Source: Polaribacter litorisediminis
Lineage (GTDB): Bacteria > Bacteroidota > Bacteroidia > Flavobacteriales > Flavobacteriaceae
Direction: 5' to 3'
NCBI RefSeq assembly: GCF_019968605.1
Contig: NZ_CP082966.1
Span: forward strand, 2,593,501 to 2,657,500
DNA: 64,000 nucleotides
Of the stretch, positions 51,498 to 60,080 are shown piece after piece (the first letter of the stretch is position 1; each line of letters begins with the position of its first letter). The translations under genes were made by a program, and so were the position numbers. The notes beneath the pieces are model-generated. The model did no database searches. It was given only the letters and a program-made list of their open reading frames with translations, and had not been told where the DNA came from.

Positions 51498-54257
51498 ATG
51501 GATAAGGTAAAATTTTATAAATCAGTTCTTTTACTGATGATCCCCTTCTTATCAACACAACTAATTTTCTCGCAAAATTATACCGTTGAAGTACAAAAAG
51601 TCTTGGGTCTTTATGAAAATATAATCACCGATATTGAGCAAGATATTAAGGGTTTTATTTGGGTATCTGGAAGCAAATACCTCACGAAATACAACAACCA
51701 AGATTTTGTAAACTACTCAAAAGAAGATCTGCTTTTAAAACCACAACATGTAGCAATTTCTGCAACATCAGATGCGCAAGGAGATATTTGGTTTTTCCCT
51801 TCTAATGATATTATAATTCACATATTAAATACCAAAAACAATAAAACGTATACTTTAAAAGAAAAATTTCCAAATTTACCCTTTCTAGAGTCAGACATCA
51901 TTAACAAACCTTATCGAGATCAGTTATATAATATATATATTTCAGTAAAAAATAAAGGACTTTATAAGTATGATGGAAAAGAACTAAAGCTGTTTAGGAA
52001 GATTATCGAAAAAAATGATAGAGCTATTTCATTTATAAGCACCGAAAAATACAATTGGTATGCCTATAACCAAACAATAATTAAACAAAATAAAGACAAT
52101 TTATTTGAGGAAATCATTAAAACAGATATAGAAGTAACTGAATTAAACGTTTTTAATAATGAACCTGTTTTAGTAATACATGCATTTGCTAACTCTTATG
52201 ATAAATTTACTGCCAAATATTTAAAAGGAGATAACTCTATAAGCGTTTTTCCTGATTTACAACTACAGAGTGATAATTTTTCTGACCTCACATTTTTCCA
52301 AAAAACTAGTACTAATCATTATTGGATTAATGAAAAAGAATCCCTCAAAAAGATCGATAAAAATAAAAATGTAGTGTATACCATCCGAAAATCTGATTAC
52401 CCTTTCGGAAAAAGATTTAAAAGATTTTTTGTTGATAAAAATGATATTATTTGGATTCTTACAGAGACTAGTCTATATAAAGTAATCCTAAAAAATAAAA
52501 AATTTAAAAAGTACCTAGATGGATTTAGCTTAAAATCTATGTTTAAAAGAGATTCTAATTTGTACATCACAACTTTCTACCATGGGGTTAAAAAATTCAT
52601 TTCAAATGATAAAATAGTACAATTTAAAAATTTACCTGAAAATGATAGTTTTATTGGAACTTTTCAGGAAAAAGATACTTTATGGATTACAAGATATTCG
52701 CAAGTTTTAAAATATAACTTTAAAACAAACAAAATTGTAGTCTATAATAAAACCATTAAACCTTCTCCGAAAAGTAGAGATTTAGCGTCTATTATTCGAC
52801 ATCCGAAGACAAAGTCTATATTTATTGGCAATTCATTTTACTTTACCCAACTAGATGAACAAGAAAAAACTGTAGCGATTGCCCATCATTTAGACAAATA
52901 TATTGATGAAGAAGAACGATCTGAAATTAATGTAAGGTGTTTAAAAGTGTATGGTGATAGTCTTTGGATTGGTACTGCTAAAGGGCTGTTTTTAATGAAC
53001 CATCAAGAGAAAATAACCAGAGCATATACTCCAAAAAATGGCTTTCCAAAAGACTTAATTATTCAACATATTTATATTGAAAATGACACCACCTTTTGGC
53101 TGGGAACACAAGGTCAAGGCTTAGTGAAATGGAATAGGTTAAAAAATACATTTACCAACTACACCACCAAAGAAGGACTTTCTAACAACAATGTTTATGG
53201 GGTTTTTAAAGACCCATATGGTTTTTTATGGCTACCAACTGACTATGGTCTTAATAGGTTTGCCCCAAAAACTTTAAAAAATAACGTCTTTTTACCCGAT
53301 GAGATTAGTCACCAAGAATTTAACCATTTATCAAATTTTATTGACAAAGAAGGTACCATGCATTTAGGTGGATTAAATGGGTTGAATGTATTTCATCCCA
53401 AAGATTTCTTATCCATAGAAAACAAAGAGTTTAACTTGTTACTGACCAATGTAAGAACTACGTATGAAGATAATACGATAACCGAAGATAAAACAATTAG
53501 TACTACTGATGTTATAGAACTAAATTCGAATATAAAAAACACTGAACTTGAAGTTCTATTACTAGATTTCAAAAACAACTTACCACTTCAATATCAGTAC
53601 AAAATAACCCCTTTTCATGAAAATTATGTAGTTGCCAATAAGAATCGGATTACATTACCTAGAAAACTTGAAAAAGGAAACTATCAGTTATTAGTAAAAG
53701 CACAAAGTTCTAACGGGAGTTGGTCTCAACTAAAAACACCTATTAAAATTAACAATTCCGGTTCTGATCATTATCTATTTAAACTGGCCATCTTATTTTG
53801 TATTGTATTGCTTGGAAGTGGCTCTTTATTCATGATTCAGAAAAAACGAAAAAATAACAAAGTAGCATTTAAAACTGAATTTAAACCAACTGAACCTGAA
53901 CCAACTGAACCTTTAAAAATAGCTACGGTACCTGACACCAAAGAGAATGAATGGCTAGCTCATTTGAATACAACCATTATACATCACCTTGATTCGAATA
54001 ATTTTAGCGTAGAATTTTTAGCAGAAAAAATGGAGATGAGTGAACGACAATTGCAACGAAGAGTTAAAAAAAATATCAATACAACGCCTAATAGATACAT
54101 TACTGAGGTACGATTAAAAGAAGCTTTTAGATTGCTCGAAACAAAACAAGTGTCAAGTGTTAAAGAAGTGTCTAAAAAAGTAGGTTATACAACCTCTGAA
54201 TATTTCTCGAAATTATTTAAAAATAAATACGGAAAAAACCCTTCAGATTACTTGTAA
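51498..54257 (+). CDS. Membrane-spanning regulator: exported beta-propeller plus cytoplasmic AraC-type DNA-binding domain
   Basis: The 919-residue protein starts with a signal peptide (about 1-25). A two-component-regulator-type beta-propeller follows (about 30-640, with repeats such as DIWFFPSND, DIIWILTETSLYK, SLWIGTAKGLFLMN, TTFWLGTQGQGLVKW, FLWLPTDYGLNRFAP). A Y_Y_Y-like beta domain covers about 690-750, one membrane segment about 757-777, and an AraC-type double helix-turn-helix about 825-919. This resembles hybrid two-component systems but lacks the histidine kinase and receiver domains, so the ligand signal would pass directly to DNA. The regulated genes are unknown. Confidence 0.88.
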   Translation: MDKVKFYKSVLLLMIPFLSTQLIFSQNYTVEVQKVLGLYENIITDIEQDIKGFIWVSGSKYLTKYNNQDFVNYSKEDLLLKPQHVAISATSDAQGDIWFFPSNDIIIHILNTKNNKTYTLKEKFPNLPFLESDIINKPYRDQLYNIYISVKNKGLYKYDGKELKLFRKIIEKNDRAISFISTEKYNWYAYNQTIIKQNKDNLFEEIIKTDIEVTELNVFNNEPVLVIHAFANSYDKFTAKYLKGDNSISVFPDLQLQSDNFSDLTFFQKTSTNHYWINEKESLKKIDKNKNVVYTIRKSDYPFGKRFKRFFVDKNDIIWILTETSLYKVILKNKKFKKYLDGFSLKSMFKRDSNLYITTFYHGVKKFISNDKIVQFKNLPENDSFIGTFQEKDTLWITRYSQVLKYNFKTNKIVVYNKTIKPSPKSRDLASIIRHPKTKSIFIGNSFYFTQLDEQEKTVAIAHHLDKYIDEEERSEINVRCLKVYGDSLWIGTAKGLFLMNHQEKITRAYTPKNGFPKDLIIQHIYIENDTTFWLGTQGQGLVKWNRLKNTFTNYTTKEGLSNNNVYGVFKDPYGFLWLPTDYGLNRFAPKTLKNNVFLPDEISHQEFNHLSNFIDKEGTMHLGGLNGLNVFHPKDFLSIENKEFNLLLTNVRTTYEDNTITEDKTISTTDVIELNSNIKNTELEVLLLDFKNNLPLQYQYKITPFHENYVVANKNRITLPRKLEKGNYQLLVKAQSSNGSWSQLKTPIKINNSGSDHYLFKLAILFCIVLLGSGSLFMIQKKRKNNKVAFKTEFKPTEPEPTEPLKIATVPDTKENEWLAHLNTTIIHHLDSNNFSVEFLAEKMEMSERQLQRRVKKNINTTPNRYITEVRLKEAFRLLETKQVSSVKEVSKKVGYTTSEYFSKLFKNKYGKNPSDYL

Positions 54258-54542
54258 ATTTAGAAATGTCGCTTTTTTAAGTGGTTCCGAAGTTTCTTTT
54301 ATAGGTTAGAACCCAATATTTCTAGTAAAATGTCGGTTTTGTTAGGGTATATCTGTAGTATATTTACCATACAATACAAAAAAATGGTTTACACATTTTA
54401 TTTATTGCTATACAAGGTCAATTTTGCTAAAGTCGTTGGGGGACGTCTTAAAGTATTGTTTAAAACTAGTTATTAGTTCAAAGACAGAATTTTTATTGAC
54501 CTTGTTTATTTTTTCTATTTTAAGAGAAACATTCTTTTAAAA
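54258..54542. other. Convergent intergenic region without visible features
   Basis: 285 bp between the propeller-AraC gene and the penicillin acylase gene. No ORF, clear hairpin terminator or repeat could be identified. Confidence 0.4.
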
Positions 54543-56930
54543 CTATTCTTCTTTACTTTTAATTAAGATTAATTTTCTGCCACTTTTTTTAAGTTCATCT
54601 ATATTCAAAATCATTTTCACGTACTTACCCTCTAAATATTTTTGAGCCTGATCTTTATAATGTTCACTAAAAACATTTCCTGATTGTCCTGTAGGAAGAA
54701 TTGCCAAACTATTTTCTACATCAGAAAAATCGATAATTCTTCTGGTAGAAGGCCCTGATGTAATTTTATAAATACCTGTACTATCGAGCTTAAAAATTTG
54801 ATTATTTATCACCTCATTTCCCCCTATAGTTTCAAAAGGTCCAACATTAAAAAATGATCGAAGAATACCACCTGCTTTTCCGATTACATGCTCATGCTCT
54901 ACAGAAATTACTCTTTTCCAAAACCAAAGATCTATAGAAGACCCCAACTGGCTTTCTAAAAATTTGATTGTATTTTTAAACGAACTTAATATAATTTCTT
55001 CTCTATTTTCTACTTTTGATGTGGTATGAATATTGTCCCACCAAACCGATGTTTCTCGATTTATTTGAATAGGTAAAGCTTGGTCTTGTAGTTGAGAATT
55101 GATAAATAAAGGAAAACTAGTCCCTAATTCATCTTGATAAGTTGCCCTTAAAAATTCATACAAAAATCGATTATAAATAGTTGCTCCTATAGACGTTTTT
55201 AAATATTGTCCATCCCAGTTTTCAAGAACATTAATTGCCTTTTTTTCTAAAATTGATAAATTACGACGATCTAAATTTTTCAATACATCTTCTACAATCT
55301 CTGAAACCGTAGAAGATTTTACATCATACATCATTTTTGCAACGTCTTCTTTTGTAAAATCATTTCTTTGATCTAATAATTTGGCGATTCTTTTGGCCCT
55401 ATCTTCAGGTTGATAATAGCCCGGATATAATTTTCCTCTTACAGAATCTGGCTGATTATTCGCAGAATACACATAATTACGACTCGGATTTATTGCTTTC
55501 GGATTTTCATTAAAAGGCAAATATGTTACTATCTCATCTTTTCCAGACGCCCCATTTAAATACGTTTTAGACGACAGACTATCTCTTAATTCATATAATT
55601 TTGCAGAGGCAAACCAAGCAATATTTCCTTTCGCATCACCATACATTACATTTAATCCAGGTGCATGAATTTTTGCAACAGCTTGTTTAAAATGAATTAA
55701 TGATTTTGCGTGAGACATTTCATAAGAAACATCTAATTGTTCGTTATTTAGTTGCGTATAAATCCAATTCATGGCAATAGGCCTCTCATCTTCCAAATGC
55801 GAAATGATACCATTCATTATTGGGCCATGCTTGCTTACTTTTACCTGAAATGTAGTGTCTGGCGCATCTTTTATGCGAACTGTTTTATGAATAATTTCAT
55901 AGTTTTCATATCCCTCAGAAGATTTATATTGATTTATATTCTCAGGATTATTTTCTTCAACATAAAAATTTAAATCATCATTTGCCAACATTGTTAAACC
56001 ATAGGCATATTCCTTATTATGACCTAACAAAGGGAAAGGCATCAATGCAATATTGAATCCGTACATCTCAAAATCTGGTGTTTTAATATGATTTTGATAC
56101 CAAACAGAAGGCTGTGAAAAACCGATATGAGGATCATTGGCGAAAATTACTTTTCCGTTTTTGGTTTTTTCTCCCCCAATAACCCAAGAATTACTTCCAA
56201 TAAAAGTGGCAACTGGCAAATGATCCATAATGGTACTTACAGCTTTTGAGAAACTTCCTTTAATTTCAGAAACTTCAGTTGTGTTTATCGTTAAATATTC
56301 ATTAGCACTAGTTGTTAATTCGGTAAAATAAGAAGCTCCTAACTTCTCTTTTATTTCCGTTAATATAGGATCGGTTTTATGAGCTACTGCAAAGCTAAAA
56401 GCCATATAACCAAAAACATTATAAATATCTTTAATGGTATAATTTTCTTTTTGTATACCTAACAAAGAAAATTCTAAAGGTGTTTTTCCTTCATTTATAA
56501 ATTGATTTACGCCGTCTAAATAAGATTGAGACAATAGGTATGCTTCCGAAGTTTTATCAAGATTTGCAATTGTTTTTTCAGCGGCTTCTTCGATACCCAA
56601 TCCTGAAAAAAACACATCGGTTTTTAAAAGTTCGCTTCCTAAAATTTCTGACAATCTCCCAGACGCAATTCTTCTAATCAACTCCATTTGCCACAATCTA
56701 TCTTGCGCATGCACATAGCCTAAAGCTATATAAGCGTCATTTTGATTTTTAGCATTGATATGCGGAACTCCTGTATCATCAAAATAAATAGTTACTTCAT
56801 CAGATAAGTTTTTAAGTGCTATCTCTCCTAAATAATTTGGATTGTAGGTTTTTGAATAGGACCAAATTCCAATAATTAAAAGAATTACTACTAAAACTAC
56901 AATTTTTAAAGATTTTTTAAGATTTTTCAT
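54543..56930 (-). CDS. Penicillin acylase-family (S45) N-terminal nucleophile hydrolase
   Basis: A 795-residue protein anchored or exported by an N-terminal hydrophobic segment (about 8-25). The S45 layout is clear: an alpha-chain region (DDTGVPHINAKNQNDAYIAL, GYVHAQDRLWQMELIRRIAS), a spacer, then the maturation site GSNSWVIGG with the predicted catalytic Ser246 that becomes the beta-chain N-terminus. FANDPHIGFSQPSVWYQNH follows. The family hydrolyses amide bonds, including penicillins and acyl-homoserine lactones, so antibiotic or quorum-signal degradation is possible but not shown. It is divergent from the DegT aminotransferase gene. Confidence 0.92.
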   Translation of the reverse strand: MKNLKKSLKIVVLVVILLIIGIWSYSKTYNPNYLGEIALKNLSDEVTIYFDDTGVPHINAKNQNDAYIALGYVHAQDRLWQMELIRRIASGRLSEILGSELLKTDVFFSGLGIEEAAEKTIANLDKTSEAYLLSQSYLDGVNQFINEGKTPLEFSLLGIQKENYTIKDIYNVFGYMAFSFAVAHKTDPILTEIKEKLGASYFTELTTSANEYLTINTTEVSEIKGSFSKAVSTIMDHLPVATFIGSNSWVIGGEKTKNGKVIFANDPHIGFSQPSVWYQNHIKTPDFEMYGFNIALMPFPLLGHNKEYAYGLTMLANDDLNFYVEENNPENINQYKSSEGYENYEIIHKTVRIKDAPDTTFQVKVSKHGPIMNGIISHLEDERPIAMNWIYTQLNNEQLDVSYEMSHAKSLIHFKQAVAKIHAPGLNVMYGDAKGNIAWFASAKLYELRDSLSSKTYLNGASGKDEIVTYLPFNENPKAINPSRNYVYSANNQPDSVRGKLYPGYYQPEDRAKRIAKLLDQRNDFTKEDVAKMMYDVKSSTVSEIVEDVLKNLDRRNLSILEKKAINVLENWDGQYLKTSIGATIYNRFLYEFLRATYQDELGTSFPLFINSQLQDQALPIQINRETSVWWDNIHTTSKVENREEIILSSFKNTIKFLESQLGSSIDLWFWKRVISVEHEHVIGKAGGILRSFFNVGPFETIGGNEVINNQIFKLDSTGIYKITSGPSTRRIIDFSDVENSLAILPTGQSGNVFSEHYKDQAQKYLEGKYVKMILNIDELKKSGRKLILIKSKEE

Positions 56931-56972
56931 TTGAAAAAATTTGATGAATGCAAAGATAAAATATTAAAGTTG

Positions 56973-56980
56973 TATTTTTG
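56973..56980 (+). promoter_or_regulatory. Candidate -7 element TATTTTTG of the DegT-galE genes
   Basis: A perfect TAnnTTTG 22 bp upstream of the ATG; no TTG at the -33 distance. Confidence 0.4.
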
Positions 56981-57002
56981 ATACATCAATACTTTCACAT
57001 TT

Positions 57003-58169
57003 ATGAAGAACATTCAAATGGTTGATTTGCAAGGTCAATATCAACAAATAAAAGAAACTGTAGATCATTCAATCCAAGAAGTTTTAAACTCATCTACCTA
57101 TATAAACGGACCTTTCGTTAAAGATTTTCAGAAAGATTTAGAGGAGTATCTACAAGTAAAACATGTAATTCCGTGTGCAAACGGAACCGATGCTTTGCAA
57201 ATTGCAATGATGGGTTTAGGTTTAGAGCAAGGTGATGAAGTAATTACTGTTGATTTTACGTTTGCAGCCACAGTAGAAGTAATTGCATTGTTAAAACTAA
57301 CACCTGTTTTAATAGATGTTGATGCTGCTACTTTTAACATCGATATTGAGGCTCTTAAAAAAGCAATTACTCCAAAAACGAAAGCAATTGTGCCTGTTCA
57401 TTTATTCGGACAAGTAGCAAATATGGATGCTATTATGGAAATTGCCAAAGAACATAATTTATTTGTCATCGAAGATAATGCGCAAGCAATTGGTGCTAAT
57501 TATACTTTTAAAGACGGAAGACAGCAAAAAGCAGGAACCATTGGCAATGTTGGGACCACTTCGTTTTTTCCGTCTAAAAATTTAGGCTGCTATGGAGATG
57601 GTGGCGCTATTTTTACCAATGATGACGATTTAGCACACACCATTCGAGGAATTGTAAATCATGGCATGTATGAAAGATATTATCATGATGTTGTGGGCGT
57701 AAACTCTAGATTAGATTCTATTCAGGCTGGTGTTTTAAAAGCTAAATTACCTCATTTAAATGCGTACTGTGATGCTCGTAGAAATGCTGCTCGTTTTTAC
57801 AACAAAGCTTTTGCCAACAATCCTAATATTATAACCCCTACTGCAAAGTCAAATAAAACAGCACAATGCCATCAAATTTGTGATGTTTGTGATTGTCATG
57901 TTTTTCATCAATATACCTTACAAATTACAAACGGTAAACGAGATGAATTGCATAAACATTTATTAGAAAACGGAATTCCAAATGCAATTTATTATCCGGT
58001 TTCCTTGCATGCGCAAAAAGCTTACAAAGATTCGAGATATAAAGAAGAAGATTTTCCTGTTACCAATCAATTAATTAAAACGGTAATTTCTTTACCCATG
58101 CATACAGAATTAGATACCGAGCAGTTAAATTTTATAACAAAAACAATTATTAATTTTTTAGACAAATAA
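57003..58169 (+). CDS. DegT/DnrJ/EryC1/StrS-type sugar aminotransferase with cysteine cluster
   Basis: A 388-residue PLP enzyme of the sugar aminotransferase family. PCANGTDALQIAMMGLG, IEDNAQAIGA and the lysine motif SFFPSKNLGCYGDGG (Lys192) are intact. Members convert nucleotide-linked keto-sugars into amino sugars for surface polysaccharides. Near residues 289-299 it carries CHQICDVCDCH, four Cys and two His in eleven residues, just before the usual VFHQYT motif. That could bind a metal or Fe-S centre and is absent from most family members. It is followed 19 bp later by galE, suggesting a nucleotide-sugar unit. Confidence 0.92.
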   Translation: MKNIQMVDLQGQYQQIKETVDHSIQEVLNSSTYINGPFVKDFQKDLEEYLQVKHVIPCANGTDALQIAMMGLGLEQGDEVITVDFTFAATVEVIALLKLTPVLIDVDAATFNIDIEALKKAITPKTKAIVPVHLFGQVANMDAIMEIAKEHNLFVIEDNAQAIGANYTFKDGRQQKAGTIGNVGTTSFFPSKNLGCYGDGGAIFTNDDDLAHTIRGIVNHGMYERYYHDVVGVNSRLDSIQAGVLKAKLPHLNAYCDARRNAARFYNKAFANNPNIITPTAKSNKTAQCHQICDVCDCHVFHQYTLQITNGKRDELHKHLLENGIPNAIYYPVSLHAQKAYKDSRYKEEDFPVTNQLIKTVISLPMHTELDTEQLNFITKTIINFLDK

Positions 58170-58188
58170 CCTGAAATAACAACCAAAC

Positions 58189-59202
58189 ATGAAAACAATT
58201 TTAGTAACAGGAGGCCTTGGCTTTATAGGCTCTCATACCGTAGTTGAATTACAAAACGAAGGCTTTGAAGTAGTTATTATAGATAATTTAGCAAATACTA
58301 CCATTTCTGTTTTAGACAGTATCACAGAAATAACAGGCATAAAACCAATTTTTCATAAAGCAGATGTTCGCGTTAAAAGTGATGTAAAAGCAGTATTTGA
58401 TGCGCATAAAATTGATGGAATAATCCATTTTGCTGCCTATAAAGCAGTAGGAGAAAGCATGGGAAAACCGTTAGAATACTATGAAAACAATATAAATTCT
58501 TTGGTTTACATTTTACAAGAAATGAGAGATAGAAAATTAGATAATTTTATTTTCTCTTCCTCTTGTACCGTTTATGGCCAAGCAGATGAATTACCAATAA
58601 CAGAAGAAGCACCTGTAAAAGAAGCAGAATCTGTTTATGGAAACACAAAACAAATTGGAGAAGAAATCATTAGAGATACCAGTAATGCCCATAATTTAAA
58701 ATGTATTGCTTTACGATATTTTAATCCCATCGGAGCGCATCCTTCTATAAAAATTGGAGAATTACCTTTGGGTGTTCCTCAAAATTTAATTCCTTTTGTG
58801 ACCCAAACTGCAGCCGGAATTCGTAAAGAATTGTCTGTTTTTGGTGATGATTATGCGACCGAAGACGGAACAGCGGTGCGAGATTATATTCATGTAGTAG
58901 ATTTAGCAAAAGCTCATATCGCAGCACTACAAAGACTCATCAACAACAACAATAAAAAAGCTTTTGAATGTTTTAATATTGGTACCGGGAAAGGAAGTTC
59001 TGTTTTAGAGATTATTAAAACTTTTGAAAAAGTAAATAATTTAAAATTGAATTATAAAATTGTAGGAAGACGCGAGGGTGATGTCGTTGCCGCTTATGCG
59101 GATACCACAACCGCTAATAAAGAACTAAACTGGAACACAGCAATGAGTCTCGAAGATTCTTTAGAATCTGCTTGGAAATGGCAACAGAAACAATCTATTT
59201 AA
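58189..59202 (+). CDS. galE: UDP-glucose 4-epimerase
   Basis: A 337-residue extended short-chain dehydrogenase that interconverts UDP-glucose and UDP-galactose (and possibly the N-acetyl forms). The NAD-binding motif GGLGFIGSHT is at 8-17. FSSSCTVYG holds the catalytic Ser/Thr, YGNTKQIGEEI the Tyr-Lys pair, and LRYFNPIGAHPS and RDYIHVVDLAKAH are typical of GalE. Length is normal. It follows the DegT-type aminotransferase gene, consistent with polysaccharide precursor synthesis. A bidirectional terminator lies downstream. Confidence 0.94.
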   Translation: MKTILVTGGLGFIGSHTVVELQNEGFEVVIIDNLANTTISVLDSITEITGIKPIFHKADVRVKSDVKAVFDAHKIDGIIHFAAYKAVGESMGKPLEYYENNINSLVYILQEMRDRKLDNFIFSSSCTVYGQADELPITEEAPVKEAESVYGNTKQIGEEIIRDTSNAHNLKCIALRYFNPIGAHPSIKIGELPLGVPQNLIPFVTQTAAGIRKELSVFGDDYATEDGTAVRDYIHVVDLAKAHIAALQRLINNNNKKAFECFNIGTGKGSSVLEIIKTFEKVNNLKLNYKIVGRREGDVVAAYADTTTANKELNWNTAMSLEDSLESAWKWQQKQSI

Positions 59203-59250
59203 AATAAAAATAAGACCATTTATCGATTAGCATACGAATATAAATTCAAT

Positions 59251-59288
59251 AAAAAAGCTTCATAAAATATAATTTATGAAGCTTTTTT
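59251..59288. terminator. Bidirectional terminator between galE and the DUF2911 gene
   Basis: A 15-bp perfect stem AAAAAAGCTTCATAAA / TTTATGAAGCTTTTTT with a short A+T loop lies between two convergent genes. Confidence 0.9.
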
Positions 59289-59309
59289 AATAGATATTGC
59301 TTTGTAAAT

Positions 59310-59879
59310 CTATCCTTTTACAGGAATAGAAACCACAGTATTTGCCCAACCTAAATGCATCGTAGCGTTATCATCTTCACCCTCAAAAACAATAGAGAAA
59401 GCTTCGATTAAATCTTTTGACTGCGATACTGTTCCTTGAACTCTAACCACATCTTCTGCCTTATCATAAAAATAAGAACCCCAAACATTTTTTTGATTAC
59501 TTAAAATAACCGTCCATTCTGAAGCTGTAGGAATCGTAAATAACGTATAAGTCCCAGCTTTTACCTTTTTACCCCCAAAATTTACGTCTTTATAAAACGT
59601 AATTTCTGCAGCTTCGTTTGCACCTGTTCTCCAAACTTTATCATTTGGCGCTAACTTTTCTAAAGTTCTTCCTTTTAATTGTGGTCTACTGTATATCACT
59701 TTTACAAGTTTATCAGAATTCCGCCAATTAGAAGGATATGAAGCTGCATCCATAGGACTAACGTCTACTTTTGAAAAGGAAGGAACAACATCTACTTTTG
59801 AAGATTCCTGTGCAGATATTTCTGTTGACGAAATCAAGGCAATGGCAAACATTACAATTGAGAGAATAGCTTTTTTCAT
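59310..59879 (-). CDS. DUF2911 exported protein
   Basis: A 189-residue protein with a signal peptide (MKKAILSIVMFAIALISSTE, cleavage near ISA-QE). The DUF2911 core is recognisable: VIYSRPQLKGRTLEKLAPND, KVWRTGANEAAEITFYKDVN, KVKAGTYTLFTIP, then WTVILS and the C-terminal LHLGWA-like HLGWANTVVSIPV. The family is common in Bacteroidota and has no established function. It is transcribed alone, facing galE. Confidence 0.88.
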   Translation of the reverse strand: MKKAILSIVMFAIALISSTEISAQESSKVDVVPSFSKVDVSPMDAASYPSNWRNSDKLVKVIYSRPQLKGRTLEKLAPNDKVWRTGANEAAEITFYKDVNFGGKKVKAGTYTLFTIPTASEWTVILSNQKNVWGSYFYDKAEDVVRVQGTVSQSKDLIEAFSIVFEGEDDNATMHLGWANTVVSIPVKG

Positions 59880-59963
59880 TTTATAAATTAATTTTATTAG
59901 TTAAAATTGAAATCAAAATTAAAAATTTTCAGCGTATTAAGCTATTAATATTCTGTTAAGGTT

Positions 59964-60080
59964 TTAATGACAACCACAATCTGAACTACATTTTTTTTCT
60001 TTTTTAGACGGAATAAAATATTTCTTTATCAAAAAAAATACTGCAGATGCTACTAATAAATAAACAATAATTTCTTGCAT
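59964..60080 (-). CDS. FeoB-associated small Cys-rich membrane protein
   Basis: A 38-residue protein: one hydrophobic helix (IIVYLLVASAVFFLIKKYF) followed by a basic stretch and a C-terminal CSSDCGCH cluster. This matches the small FeoB-associated Cys-rich membrane proteins that act like FeoC or a metal donor in some operons. The ATG overlaps the feoB stop codon (TAATG), which fixes the start and argues for translational coupling. The longer frame from 60164 would lie inside feoB and is rejected. Confidence 0.8.
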   Translation of the reverse strand: MQEIIVYLLVASAVFFLIKKYFIPSKKEKKCSSDCGCH

